Notes under the pieces: model-generated
The model's database searches: none
The model's input: the letters and a program-made list of their open reading frames with translations, nothing else
Told to the model about the DNA's origin: nothing
Shown: piece by piece, positions 51,880 to 61,462 of the stretch
How the letters are laid out: each line of letters starts with the position of its first letter
How positions within the stretch are numbered: the stretch's first letter is position 1
Program-made: the position numbers and the translations under genes
Assembly: GCA_937125225.1 (NCBI GenBank)
Contig: CAKZLE010000032.1
Span: forward strand, 1-64,000
Source of the DNA: an uncultured Spirochaetia bacterium
GTDB lineage: Bacteria > Spirochaetota > Spirochaetia > CAKZLE01
DNA length: 64,000 nt
Reading direction: 5' to 3'

Positions 51880-53268
51880 ATGAGTGAGTATACCTATGAT
51901 GTTCTCATCATCGGAGCAGGACCCGGAGGATATGTCGGGGCTATCAGGGCCGCACAGCTTGGATTATCGGTGTGTCTTGTCGAAAAGCATAAAGTCGGTG
52001 GGGTATGTCTTAATATCGGATGTATTCCTTCAAAGAGCCTGATCCATCAGGCAGAGACCTTCTCACATATCTCAGATCTTGAACGGATGGGGGTGACCAT
52101 CGATCCCTCTTCTTTCTCATATAAGAAGGTCTTTGAGAAATCTCGTGTGGTAGCAGACAATCTTTCAAAGGGGGTCTCCTTTCTATTGAAGAAGAATGGC
52201 GTGGTCCTTCTTGAGGGTACTGCAGTAATTACGGGTGATCATGAGGTGAGCGTCGATGGTGAGCCACCGGTCACCGCTGGGTCGATCATCATTGCGACAG
52301 GGTCTCTTCCTAGAGAGATACCCGGTTTTGAATTCGATGAACAACAGATCATCTCCTCCACAGGTGCCCTTATGAGCAGTGAACTGCCCAAGAGTATCTG
52401 TATTCTTGGTGGTGGTGCTATCGGGTGCGAGTTCGCCCATATCCTGAATGCGTTCGGAGTAGAGGTCACCATCATTGAGATGTTAGACCATATCCTCCCT
52501 CTAGAGATGGAAGAGACGGCAAAACTCCTGACTCGAGCTTTCAAAAAGCGAAAGATCAAAGTCCTCACGAATACAAAAGCTCTTAGCCAGAGCTATGCAG
52601 ATGGACTCTGTTCGATAACGGTTATGGATGCAAAAGGTAGGGAGAAGGTGATCGAAGCCGAAAGACTGATGGTTGTGGTTGGACGAGTCCCTAACACTTC
52701 AGGTCTAGGCCTAGAGGCTGTCGGGGTAACCCTTGAACGCGGGTTCGTCAAGACGAGCGCCTGGTATGAGAGTGATGTCCCTTCCATCTATGCGATTGGA
52801 GATGTGATCCCATCACCTCTTCTTGCTCATGTTGCCTCAAAAGAGGCTGAGATCGCAGTAGAACATATAGCAGGTCTCTCCTCTGCTGAAGGTGTCGATC
52901 CACTCTTGATCCCTAAATGTGTCTATACAGAACCTCAGGTAGCAAGTTTCGGCCATACCTCAGCAAGCTGTGAAGCAGCTGGAATCAATGTGAAGATAGC
53001 CTCTTTCCCCTATAGAGCGTCAGGAAAGGCTCAGGCAGTTGATGCTGTAGATGGTGAAGTGAGGATCTTAGCAGGCGAAGATGATCAGATACTCGGTGCT
53101 GCGATCATAGGAGCAGATGCTACTGAGATGATACATGAGCTTTTAGTCGCAAAAGAACATGGACTGACGGTGAGGCAGGTAGCCTCTACTATCCATGCTC
53201 ATCCGACTCTTTCAGAATCGATCGCAGAGAGTCTTAAAGCTATTCATGATGAGGCGATCCATATGTGA
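51880..53268 (+). CDS. lpdA: Dihydrolipoyl dehydrogenase
   Basis: A 462-residue FAD/NAD disulfide reductase (E3). It shows the FAD site IIGAGPGGYVGAIRAA, the redox pair Cys43/Cys48 in GGVCLNIGCIPSKSL, the NAD site ILGGGAIGCEFAH, the second FAD motif YAIGDV and the catalytic C-terminal HAHPTLSE. E3 reoxidises lipoyl groups of 2-oxo-acid dehydrogenases or the glycine cleavage system. No E1, E2 or lipoyl carrier gene is within the window, so this gene stands alone. AGGAGG is a clear ribosome site. It converges on azlD with three bases between. Confidence 0.93.
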   Translation: MSEYTYDVLIIGAGPGGYVGAIRAAQLGLSVCLVEKHKVGGVCLNIGCIPSKSLIHQAETFSHISDLERMGVTIDPSSFSYKKVFEKSRVVADNLSKGVSFLLKKNGVVLLEGTAVITGDHEVSVDGEPPVTAGSIIIATGSLPREIPGFEFDEQQIISSTGALMSSELPKSICILGGGAIGCEFAHILNAFGVEVTIIEMLDHILPLEMEETAKLLTRAFKKRKIKVLTNTKALSQSYADGLCSITVMDAKGREKVIEAERLMVVVGRVPNTSGLGLEAVGVTLERGFVKTSAWYESDVPSIYAIGDVIPSPLLAHVASKEAEIAVEHIAGLSSAEGVDPLLIPKCVYTEPQVASFGHTSASCEAAGINVKIASFPYRASGKAQAVDAVDGEVRILAGEDDQILGAAIIGADATEMIHELLVAKEHGLTVRQVASTIHAHPTLSESIAESLKAIHDEAIHM

Positions 53269-53271
53269 GGG

Positions 53272-53583
53272 TCAGCCGAAGAGCTGTAAGATCGAGAAGG
53301 TCATGATAATGCTTGAAAGGATGGGTAGGATCATACCTCCTCGAAACCAAGCTATGAGCCCCGCGAGGACTATACCTCCGATTCCGGCTATGGCTATCGG
53401 TTGAAAATCGAGAAGGACCCCTGGGAAGATAAGGGCTCCTAACGCTGCGATTGGCATGAGTCTTAGGAACTTACCCACCTTCTTTGGGAGTCTATCAAGA
53501 CCTTTCAGTAAAAAGGGGATGAGTCGCGGAAGGAAGGTGACCACCGCTGAGAGTAGGATATAGGGGAGCATGGCTCTTGTCAT
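53272..53583 (-). CDS. azlD: AzlD-family branched-chain amino acid export subunit
   Basis: A 103-residue membrane protein with three or four helices, matching AzlD in size and motifs (FLPRLIPFLL and the GALIFPG loop). It works with AzlC to export branched-chain amino acids. Its start overlaps the azlC stop as ATGA. Confidence 0.88.
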   Translation of the reverse strand: MTRAMLPYILLSAVVTFLPRLIPFLLKGLDRLPKKVGKFLRLMPIAALGALIFPGVLLDFQPIAIAGIGGIVLAGLIAWFRGGMILPILSSIIMTFSILQLFG

Positions 53584-54293
53584 AGAGTTGCTCCCGTGGG
53601 TTCCTCATCGTTCAATGTGAAAGTTCCGATCAGTGCAGAGGCTCCCATCGATATGGCAAAGGCCCATCCAGTAGAAATGGAGAAACGAATGATCAAGATA
53701 GAGTTGATTACCGCGGCTATCATTGCAATCACCAGGAAGGAATGGCGCTTCTTTACCTCAGAGGCTAGTAGAGCCGTGAACATCGCATAGAGTGTGATCC
53801 CAACACTATGTTGGATCCCTGCAGGTAGGATAGAGCCGACAAGGAACCCGGTAAGGGTCCCAGATACCCAGCCGAACCAAGAGGTGATCTCGATCCCCAC
53901 CATGAATGGTGTTGATATGATCCCCACCTGTGCGGAGGCTACAGTGAAGACCTCATCGGTATTCCCAAAGGCTATCATAGCCCTTATGATCGGATTGCGC
54001 TCTTTGATCCTTGGAGCTAAAGATGCACTCATGAGCAGGTATCGTAGATTCACTAACAGCACCCCTATGACCACTTCAGATAGAAGCGCTCCGGTCGCAA
54101 TGAGATTGACTGCAAAGAATTGGCTAGCACCTGCAAAGTTGGTTATCGAGAAGAGGGCTGTCTCTAGGAAGAGGAGACCTGCATCTTTAGCGATGAGGCC
54201 GAAAGCTATCGCTGCAGGGAAATACCCTATACTGATAGGGATCCCTGCATACACTCCTGCGATCAGATCTTTTTTAGTCTGTTTTGGTCTCAT
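53580..54293 (-). CDS. azlC: AzlC-family branched-chain amino acid exporter
   Basis: A 237-residue inner-membrane protein with about seven helices. It has the AzlC hallmarks GVYAGIPISIGYFPAAIAFG near the N-terminus, NFAGASQFFAVNLI, and NLRYLLMSASLAP. AzlCD exports branched-chain amino acids and analogues. The ribosome site is weak (AGAGGG about 14 bases upstream), so expression may be low. It forms a two-gene operon with azlD and diverges from the Pel cluster. Confidence 0.9.
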   Translation of the reverse strand: MRPKQTKKDLIAGVYAGIPISIGYFPAAIAFGLIAKDAGLLFLETALFSITNFAGASQFFAVNLIATGALLSEVVIGVLLVNLRYLLMSASLAPRIKERNPIIRAMIAFGNTDEVFTVASAQVGIISTPFMVGIEITSWFGWVSGTLTGFLVGSILPAGIQHSVGITLYAMFTALLASEVKKRHSFLVIAMIAAVINSILIIRFSISTGWAFAISMGASALIGTFTLNDEEPTGATL

Positions 54294-54392
54294 GATAAAG
54301 CTTAAACCCTCTATAAATGAATTTAATCTATTTTATTCATCCCGAATATGTGTTGCATCATACTAATTGATATGCCAAGAAGTTGCAATTGA

Positions 54393-54421
54393 TTGCTCAG
54401 GATGGTGGAGTGTGGTATAGT
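54393..54421 (+). promoter_or_regulatory. Probable promoter of the pelEFG operon
   Basis: TTGCTC (54393-54398), 17 bases and extended -10 TGGTATAGT with TATAGT at 54416-54421. No c-di-GMP riboswitch core is visible in the 60-base leader. Confidence 0.55.
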
Positions 54422-54461
54422 TTTCTTAATGACACTAAATTAAGAGGATGTACGAGAATCA

Positions 54462-55541
54462 ATGGCAGAGAAGTCTTTTTCCCGTGATGAGATACAATCT
54501 CTCTACTTCAAATACACCAAACATCCCTGGATCTATCCGTTCATTGCCGGATTGATCTGCATCCTAGACGTCGTCCTTATCGTCCTGTACTATTATAATA
54601 CCTATGTACTTGATAGGCAGAATCTGATCTTACTACTGCTACTTGCACATGTGGGACTTACCGTTGGTTTGTATTTCAATAGAAGAAGATCCTCTCCCCA
54701 AACGAAGAATATTTCACCGGTTCTCTTTCTAGTCATTCCCGGAGTGGGGGGGCTTATCTATGGAGTCCCCTATATGGTCCTCTATGGTTTGGGTTCGAAG
54801 AATGCACAGATAGAATACAAACATGCCTATACTGAGGAAGAGGAGATCAAATACGAGACGAAGGTCAGTGTGGATTTCTCTCAGATATCAAAGCTCATGG
54901 ATATGTCTGGGGTGTTCAGTTATTCAAATGCTTTGAACAAGAAAGAGGTTATCGTCGATCTCCTCTCATCTGAGATCATACAGAACTGTAAGACTCTCAA
55001 ACGAGGTCTAGATGATGAGGACCCAGAAGTCGTCCACTATACAGCGACTACTTTGAACTACCTTGAGAACAAGTTCGAACAGTCGATTCGTGAGGCAAGA
55101 GATGCGGCAGCAGAGGATCTGACTAAAAAGAACTTGGAAGCTCTCGTGACGCTCTATGAGAATTACATCTTCTCTGGGCTTCTCGATGATGATATCGTCC
55201 CGATCTATATGAAGAAGATCATTGAGATCCTTGAACTGCACGTTGATACCTTCGGTACTGATCTTGATGTAGTGAAGCATCTTGCACGTTGTTATATGAA
55301 ACAGGGAAAAGGGAAAGAGACCCTAGATCTCCTACAGGAGGTAGCTCGAGAGAATCCGGATGATGTTGAGATCCAGTTCACGCTCATGAACTACTTCTAT
55401 GAAGAGGGAGATCTTGTCCAGGTGAAGAATCTAGCTATGATCATCGATTCGATCGGAGATAATATTTCAGAAGAACAGAGAAAACGAATACAATTTTGGA
55501 TACAGGATGAAACTGAGGAAACCGAAGAAAAAACAGATTAA
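54462..55541 (+). CDS. pelE: PelE-like membrane protein with TPR-type repeats
   Basis: A 359-residue inner-membrane protein. It has two or three helices in the first 110 residues (near 20-42, 52-70 and 85-108) and a cytosolic helical part with TPR-like pairs near residues 265-340. PelE helps anchor and assemble the Pel synthase complex with PelD, PelF and PelG. PelE proteins are poorly conserved, so the call leans on position: its gene overlaps pelF by 35 bases, and PelG and PelD genes follow. The ribosome site is not strong. Confidence 0.72.
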   Translation: MAEKSFSRDEIQSLYFKYTKHPWIYPFIAGLICILDVVLIVLYYYNTYVLDRQNLILLLLLAHVGLTVGLYFNRRRSSPQTKNISPVLFLVIPGVGGLIYGVPYMVLYGLGSKNAQIEYKHAYTEEEEIKYETKVSVDFSQISKLMDMSGVFSYSNALNKKEVIVDLLSSEIIQNCKTLKRGLDDEDPEVVHYTATTLNYLENKFEQSIREARDAAAEDLTKKNLEALVTLYENYIFSGLLDDDIVPIYMKKIIEILELHVDTFGTDLDVVKHLARCYMKQGKGKETLDLLQEVARENPDDVEIQFTLMNYFYEEGDLVQVKNLAMIIDSIGDNISEEQRKRIQFWIQDETEETEEKTD

Positions 55542-57078
55542 GCTCTTTAGGGGCGAACTCGATAATAGAAAGCCACGTGATTGGGGCCGAAAAGGTGTGT
55601 CCTTGGAGCCTGACGGGAAGACTATCTGTCTCATCTTGGAGGGGGCCTATCCCTATATTGCAGGAGGTGTCTCTTCTTGGGTACAGCAACTTCTGACTGT
55701 CATGAAGGATTATCGATTCAAGATCCTGACGATCATGGCCAGTGAAGATCAGGTAAAGGATATCAAGTATACCTTTCCTGAGAATGTCATCGAATTCAGA
55801 ACGATATATCTCTATGACTTTATGAATTTAGATGAGACGAGGAAACATCATATCAGGTTATCGGCTGAAGAGAAGGAGGAGTTGAGAAAGTTCACCTTCT
55901 TCGATGCTACGATCAATTGGGAGGTGATGACTCATCTCGTCTGTGACCCGACACGTATTGGGAACACGATCGATTTTCTCATGAGTAGTAACTTCTTTGA
56001 TAACCTCACGGCTCTCTATCTTGAACGCTACGAGGAGGAGGGGTTCACCCTCTTCTTCTGGACTTTCAGGTCTATGTTAGCGACCCTGATCTCTGTCATG
56101 CAGCAACCTCTTCCAGATGCTGATGTCTATCATGCGATATCAACAGGCTATGCAGGTCTGATCGGTCTGATCGGAAAATTCACCTTCGGAAAACCGTTCA
56201 TCCTCACAGAACATGGTATATATGCTCGTGAGCGGGAGGAGGAGATCCTGAAGGTGGATTGGGTCAAAGGTCCCTATAAGAAGCTATGGATCGACTATTT
56301 CTATTTCCTTTCACGGGGAGCCTACCAGACCTGTGATCTTTCCATAGCACTTTATGAACATAACAGTCTGATACAGAGAGGTCTCGGTGTTGACCCGGAA
56401 CGAGCCTATGTCATCCCTAATGGGGTTGATTATGAGGGGTTTCCCAGACATAAGGATCCACATGAGACTTTCAATATAGGGGCTATTCTCCGAGTCGTCC
56501 CGATCAAGGATGTGAAGACTTTGATAAAAGCCTTCAGTTATGTATATGATACCTATAAAGATACATTACTCTATATCATCGGACCTGATGAGGAGGAGGA
56601 GGACTATGCGAGAGAATGCAGAGACCTCGTCTCCGAACTGGGTTTGAAAGAGCAGATCATCTTCACCGGACAAGTCAATATCAAAGAGTATATGCCCATA
56701 TTGGATGTCATCGTCCTGACTTCGATATCAGAGGCCCAGCCCCTAGTCATCTTGGAGGCATATGCCTGTGCGACAGCTGTGGTCTCTTCTGATGTTGGAT
56801 CCTGTCGTGACCTCGTTGAGGGGGTTGGGGATGGCTTCGGTAATGGTGGGATCATCACTAAACCGGTATCACCTAGAGAGACAGCTGATGCGATCATCTA
56901 CTTCTATGAGAACCCAGATGTGTTGAAACAGTATGGGCTAAATGGGCTCGAGCGTACCAAGGTCATATATAGCAGAAAAGCTGTATTTGAGGCATATGAT
57001 GAGATCTATCAGATCTCTCTGCAGAGTGCTCGTGGAGAGGATGTGCAGATCGGATTACATATTGGAGATATGAAATAA
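55507..57078 (+). CDS. pelF: Pel polysaccharide glycosyltransferase PelF
   Basis: A 523-residue cytosolic GT4-type glycosyltransferase that polymerises the Pel chain from UDP-sugars. It has the DUF3492-like N-terminal half starting near ICLILEGAYPYIAGGVSSWVQQL, the EHGIYARERE motif near residue 240, PNGVD near 300 and a GT-B nucleotide-sugar site with ISEAQPLVILEAYACATAVV near 420. It partners with PelD, which activates it on c-di-GMP binding in characterised systems. Its start lies inside pelE and its stop is one base from pelG. Confidence 0.92.
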   Translation: MKLRKPKKKQIKLFRGELDNRKPRDWGRKGVSLEPDGKTICLILEGAYPYIAGGVSSWVQQLLTVMKDYRFKILTIMASEDQVKDIKYTFPENVIEFRTIYLYDFMNLDETRKHHIRLSAEEKEELRKFTFFDATINWEVMTHLVCDPTRIGNTIDFLMSSNFFDNLTALYLERYEEEGFTLFFWTFRSMLATLISVMQQPLPDADVYHAISTGYAGLIGLIGKFTFGKPFILTEHGIYAREREEEILKVDWVKGPYKKLWIDYFYFLSRGAYQTCDLSIALYEHNSLIQRGLGVDPERAYVIPNGVDYEGFPRHKDPHETFNIGAILRVVPIKDVKTLIKAFSYVYDTYKDTLLYIIGPDEEEEDYARECRDLVSELGLKEQIIFTGQVNIKEYMPILDVIVLTSISEAQPLVILEAYACATAVVSSDVGSCRDLVEGVGDGFGNGGIITKPVSPRETADAIIYFYENPDVLKQYGLNGLERTKVIYSRKAVFEAYDEIYQISLQSARGEDVQIGLHIGDMK

Positions 57079-57079
57079 T

Positions 57080-59596
57080 ATGGCTGGAATTGGGTTTTCC
57101 CTAAGGAAAATGATCAAAGATGATAGTTCCTATTCTACTCGTGTACATGCCTGGTTTCATACAGCCATCGTCTCTGCTGGCCCTTGGATCATCAGTATCA
57201 TCACGATCAATCTGATCCTGGCCTTCTCGAAACGATGGAACCTCGCCTTCGTAGAGCGTGAACTGCTTATTTCCGCTATCATCTATAGTACTCTGTTCTC
57301 TCAGATCCTCACGGCTCCATTTCAGATGGTCGTCACACGATATATAGCAGACAGGATCTATAAAGAGGAATATGAGTATATAAAACCCTCCTTCTGGGGC
57401 GTTGCTGCACTTATCTCGATCTTGAGCATCGCACTTGGTATCTGGTTCTATAGAGATTCCGAATTACCCATCGAATTTCTCTATCTCTGCGTTGCCCTTA
57501 CCGTTGTGCTGTCCTGTCTTTGGATCCTTATCGTATATCAATCAACGTTGAAGAATTTCAAGTTAGTCACGATGTCGAATATTCTTGGGACCTTCGTTAC
57601 CTTTGCCCTTATCCTCTTTCTGGCAAACAACCCCTTGAGTTTCAATGAGTTCAGTGGAGCTACGAACCTCCTCCTTGCCTACCTTGGTGGTATCGTCTTT
57701 TTCACGCTGTTCCTCTTGATCGCCTTTCTATCAGAGATGAAGGAGGATAATGGTAAGATCTTTCACTTCATCAGGTACTTTCACAGTGAACCGAGTCTAT
57801 GGCCGATCGGACTGCTCTATTCTGTCGCTATCTGGATCGATAATATTCTCATGTGGTTCTCTCCGATCAGCGTTCAGCTGTTTGGGTTATATCGTTATGC
57901 ACCCTATTATGATGTAGCTACGTTCTACTCATATCTGACTATATTACCCTCTACCATGCTCTTCATGGTTTTGATCGAGACTGATTTCTATGTGAAGTGT
58001 AGAGAGTTCTTTCTTGCAGTTCTCAGGAATGGCCCCTATTCTGAACTCAAGACATTTGGAGATAGGATGTGGCAATCACTCCAGAGGAATATATTGCAGA
58101 CTTTCGAGATTCAGTTATTCATCACGATCATCATCATCATTCTCTCTAAATCACTCTTTCCCCTATTAAATGTCCCTGAGGGATCAAGACAGATCTTTGT
58201 CATCTATGCATTAGGAGCTTTCTGTAACTCCTTCATCCTGATCTTCATGCAGGTACTATTGTATATCGGGGAGAGAAACAGGACTTTGTTCCTTATGGTG
58301 ATCTTCTTAGTGACGAATGTGGTCTTCACGCTTCTCACCTTAGCTCTTGGTGAGAGCTATTATGGCTTTGGGTTCTTCCTTTCCGCATTTGTAACGATGC
58401 TTGTAGGACTCTATATGACCTATATGGGATATAAGAGGGTCATTCAGCATACCTATATGACACAGCCTGTGTATACCAAGGTGAAGAATCGTCCTTTTGA
58501 ACGATTAGAGGAATGGATAGATAAGAGACTCACAGATCAAGATGCGCTTGATAAACTCGTTCTAGAGAAGCGAAGAAAGAAGGCCATAGCAGCTGGCATT
58601 GAACTAGATGAACTAGATAAGGACTTTCTTGAGAAGACCGAGGAGACCAAAGAACCTGAAGATACTGCTAATAAGATATTGCTATCAGATCTGTTCGCAG
58701 CAGGTGAGTATGTTGTCCCCGAAGCAGAGGAAAAGGATTTCCCAGAGGATATCACCAAGCTCGAGACAGCTTATTCACAGAGCATGTCTTTATCTCAAGA
58801 AGAACCCCTCAGAAAGGATGCTGCTCCAATAGCGACTGAGGGCAAAGAGGATCTCTCTCCTGACAAGAAGGTCTCAAAAACAAGAACGGTACATGTGAGC
58901 GTGAATAAGAGGGTAATCAATCCTGAAGAGGTTATCGAGGATCTTCTCGCATCAGAGAAAGTACCACCTCTTGGAGATATCTTAGCATCTGAGGAGAAGA
59001 CATCAGATAAAGCGATAGAAGAACTTCTTTCCTCAGAACCTGAACTCATAGAGCAAAAGAGTCTCTCTCATGAAGATGAGAGTCCTGAGTCTATTATTGG
59101 TGAACTACTCTTATCTAAGGACGACACATCTGAGAACGTAGTCTTAGAGACTAATACATCGCTTGAGGAATTAATAGCAGCAGAAGAGGGAAGAACAGAG
59201 AAGGGCTTCCTGAAAGACGTCTCTAAAGTGAGCGAAATGACTCTTGAAGAGCTCATTGCAGCAGAGGCTGAGACCCATATGGATGAACTTGGCGGTACTG
59301 AGGTATTTATTCAGGAACCCGAATTAACCCTTGAAGAATTCATAGTAGATGAGAACGTGAAAATTATCAAAGAGTCTTCTCCTATCGAAGAAGAGACTGA
59401 GATCAAGACCTATACCGGAATCATTCTTGAAGAGGAAGAAGAACAGCCTGTCGATGATGATCCTCTAAAGAGTCTGATCTCATCCTATCTGAAGAAAGAA
59501 GAGGTCTACTGGGATAAGAAGGTAAAAGATATGAGTAGCTCTACTCAGAGGAAGAAGAGACCTTCAGGAAGAGTAGATGAGAGCCCTGAGAAGTGA
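57080..59596 (+). CDS. pelG: PelG-type polysaccharide flippase with a long acidic repeat tail
   Basis: An 838-residue protein. Residues 1 to about 465 match PelG (starting MAGIGFSLRKM), with about 12 membrane helices, related to MATE/MOP flippases; it moves the Pel chain across the inner membrane with PelF. The usual protein is about 460 residues. The remaining 370 residues, encoded from about 58470 to 59593, are highly acidic and probably disordered. They carry about eight copies of a short motif of the form [IL]-[EG]-[ED]-[LIF]-[LI]-[AS]-[ASD]-E, such as IEDLLASE, LGDILASE, IEELLSSE and LEELIAAE (twice). No domain was recognised in the tail. It is in frame and not an artefact of a missed stop, since the pattern is regular. 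Confidence 0.85.
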   Translation: MAGIGFSLRKMIKDDSSYSTRVHAWFHTAIVSAGPWIISIITINLILAFSKRWNLAFVERELLISAIIYSTLFSQILTAPFQMVVTRYIADRIYKEEYEYIKPSFWGVAALISILSIALGIWFYRDSELPIEFLYLCVALTVVLSCLWILIVYQSTLKNFKLVTMSNILGTFVTFALILFLANNPLSFNEFSGATNLLLAYLGGIVFFTLFLLIAFLSEMKEDNGKIFHFIRYFHSEPSLWPIGLLYSVAIWIDNILMWFSPISVQLFGLYRYAPYYDVATFYSYLTILPSTMLFMVLIETDFYVKCREFFLAVLRNGPYSELKTFGDRMWQSLQRNILQTFEIQLFITIIIIILSKSLFPLLNVPEGSRQIFVIYALGAFCNSFILIFMQVLLYIGERNRTLFLMVIFLVTNVVFTLLTLALGESYYGFGFFLSAFVTMLVGLYMTYMGYKRVIQHTYMTQPVYTKVKNRPFERLEEWIDKRLTDQDALDKLVLEKRRKKAIAAGIELDELDKDFLEKTEETKEPEDTANKILLSDLFAAGEYVVPEAEEKDFPEDITKLETAYSQSMSLSQEEPLRKDAAPIATEGKEDLSPDKKVSKTRTVHVSVNKRVINPEEVIEDLLASEKVPPLGDILASEEKTSDKAIEELLSSEPELIEQKSLSHEDESPESIIGELLLSKDDTSENVVLETNTSLEELIAAEEGRTEKGFLKDVSKVSEMTLEELIAAEAETHMDELGGTEVFIQEPELTLEEFIVDENVKIIKESSPIEEETEIKTYTGIILEEEEEQPVDDDPLKSLISSYLKKEEVYWDKKVKDMSSSTQRKKRPSGRVDESPEK
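58680..59370 (+). repeat. Coding repeats of a short acidic motif in the PelG tail
   Basis: At least eight spaced copies of an eight-residue motif resembling LEELIAAE. They are diverged at the DNA level, so they are protein-level repeats and not recent tandem DNA duplications. Confidence 0.6.
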
Positions 59597-59607
59597 TGAT
59601 CACTTCT
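59589..59607. terminator. Inverted repeat across the two converging stop codons
   Basis: AGAAGTGAT (59589-59597) and ATCACTTCT (59599-59607) are symmetric around one base and contain both TGA stops. It may be a compact bidirectional terminator, or a by-product of similar protein ends (EK-stop and KK-stop). Confidence 0.4.
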
Positions 59608-61462
59608 TGACTTCTAGGAGTTCTATCGTAGCAACCGGTTTAGTGATCGTCACGAAATAGAGCCCATCCCTATCAAGAGAGTGCAATGTGATACCATCGG
59701 TATCTATGATAGGATAATCGACTCTAAGATAGGCATTCGTTGGTCTAGGGGCATCTTTTAGCCAGATGGTGATGATTGAATCATCTTTCCTTGTATACAT
59801 CTCAAGGTCCTCATAATCCGCATAGTCCAAAGAAGCGACATAAGGTGTCACCGGTTCTAGATAGGGGAACCTTTCAAAAGTCTCATCGAGGATCTGTGTG
59901 AAATCCTCAAGCAGGTCGCTCCAAGGCATCCCATCAGATCTTATAGGATCAAGGACATCATCAGGGTGTATGAAATGGTGAAAGACTCCGATCTCAGCTA
60001 TTGCATTATAGATATACCACATCATCTTCTTCTCATAGAGATAGCCTGAACTGAAGCGAGGTAGGTCATAGACCCCTGGGAAATAGGGGTTCTCACCAAA
60101 CTCCTGAATAAGAGTCTCTTTCTCACCCTTTGACCCGGTATAGAGGCCTGCAAAAACTTTGAGATCAGGAAAAGCAGCTAAGATAGCCTCTTCGGAGAGT
60201 CTGTTAGCCATATTCGAAGGTGGGACATAAGTCCGGTAGGTAACCTTACCCACAATCTCATCCATCTCTGATTCCAGATAGTCTAGGGCCTCAGTCATAG
60301 CTTCTGCGGATGGCCAAGGATTATAGTTATAGTAATCAAAATCAATAAGACCCTCTGTGATCAGGGAGTTGTGATTATAGCCATGGATACCGAGTTCACC
60401 ACCTACCTCGTCAAGTTTACGTGCGAAATAGCTGATGTTCTCCAGATCCTTCTCAGCGAGCTTCTCAAAGGGTGGGGTGGTATCCTTATTGTAACTACCT
60501 ATGATCAGACCGGCATAGATAAGATCATATTTGGCACCGAGGTCTCGTATATCAGACCACCAGATATCTTTGAAGAACTTATTGATGTCTCTATGGTATT
60601 CGGTGAAGATCTTTGCATCAGTTCCTAATGGAATAGGTGCGGGAAAGTCATCGATATTAAAGATCTTCTTGTTGAATACCGTAGATACTCCATAGGAGCT
60701 ATGATCGAGAAGGTATTGAAGGAAGATCCCTCGATTCGATTTGTCCTGAAAGATGGTCGTGTTCGCATAGAGAACTGAACCCTTTCCATACTGATGTGAC
60801 CATAAAAGGGGTAACCTCTCATCTGATTCAAGGAGTACCACACAATCTTCATCAACATTGAGTTTAAGTGAAGAAGAAGGAAAGGCCTTTGGATTCACCC
60901 TAATCTCATCGATCCCAGGGAAAAGAGGCTTCATCAAATTTACTCCCAAGGTCTCAGTGAATTCCTTGAGGTCTGAGAACCCGGCCAATTCAGCCAATCT
61001 TGCATCAAATGTCCTTAACATGATACTGAGATAGGTCCCTGTCTCAACTAGTCGCTCGATAGTTTTGATCTGCTCATCACTGAACATATTCGAGATCTCA
61101 TTGGTGAAGACGATATGATCATGGCTATCGATAGATGCTAGGACGGCAGAAGTATCAGCACTATTGATATCATGGGCTTCATACTTGATATGAGCATTCC
61201 TAAAGATCTGAGTCAGGTGATAATAGGTATTTGAGTTATGATGGGCATCACCATCATAGAAGACTACATAGGTGTCATAAATCTCAGGGAACTCTTCAGC
61301 AGAAATCATCTGTGACTGACGTTCCTGCATGTCAGATCTTTGTGAGGAACTGACCCAAAAAGCCTCTGGGACAAAGTTAAACACCTTCAAGAATTGAAGA
61401 GTTATCCCAGTGAGTATAACGATTATTATTACAAGAAGATAACGGACTGCATTCTTTCTCAT
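59600..61462 (-). CDS. DUF2194 protein, membrane-anchored CE4-like deacetylase of the Pel locus
   Basis: A 620-residue protein with one N-terminal membrane anchor (7-25), an N-terminal alpha/beta region, a polysaccharide-deacetylase-like barrel and a C-terminal beta part. Metal ligands are likely Asp271/Asp272 in NIDDFPAP and His360/His364 in HGYNH; HFIHPDD adds a further catalytic-site His. In Gram-positive-type Pel clusters such a protein takes the place of the PelA deacetylase domain and removes acetyl groups from Pel GalNAc/GlcNAc. It is the second gene of a two-gene operon with pelD (4-base ATGA overlap). Confidence 0.82.
   Translation of the reverse strand: MRKNAVRYLLVIIIVILTGITLQFLKVFNFVPEAFWVSSSQRSDMQERQSQMISAEEFPEIYDTYVVFYDGDAHHNSNTYYHLTQIFRNAHIKYEAHDINSADTSAVLASIDSHDHIVFTNEISNMFSDEQIKTIERLVETGTYLSIMLRTFDARLAELAGFSDLKEFTETLGVNLMKPLFPGIDEIRVNPKAFPSSSLKLNVDEDCVVLLESDERLPLLWSHQYGKGSVLYANTTIFQDKSNRGIFLQYLLDHSSYGVSTVFNKKIFNIDDFPAPIPLGTDAKIFTEYHRDINKFFKDIWWSDIRDLGAKYDLIYAGLIIGSYNKDTTPPFEKLAEKDLENISYFARKLDEVGGELGIHGYNHNSLITEGLIDFDYYNYNPWPSAEAMTEALDYLESEMDEIVGKVTYRTYVPPSNMANRLSEEAILAAFPDLKVFAGLYTGSKGEKETLIQEFGENPYFPGVYDLPRFSSGYLYEKKMMWYIYNAIAEIGVFHHFIHPDDVLDPIRSDGMPWSDLLEDFTQILDETFERFPYLEPVTPYVASLDYADYEDLEMYTRKDDSIITIWLKDAPRPTNAYLRVDYPIIDTDGITLHSLDRDGLYFVTITKPVATIELLEVKK

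Noticed and set aside
53794-54366. A 190-codon plus-strand frame opposite azlC
   Set aside because: Composition reflects the complement of a membrane protein gene; azlC motifs and the ATGA link to azlD support the minus strand only.
54294-54461. c-di-GMP riboswitch before pelE
   Set aside because: Neither the conserved GEMM-type core nor a matching stem arrangement could be seen; PelD protein provides the c-di-GMP input.
58680-59370. CRISPR-like or tandem DNA repeat
   Set aside because: Similarity is at the protein level only; DNA copies are diverged and spacing is irregular.
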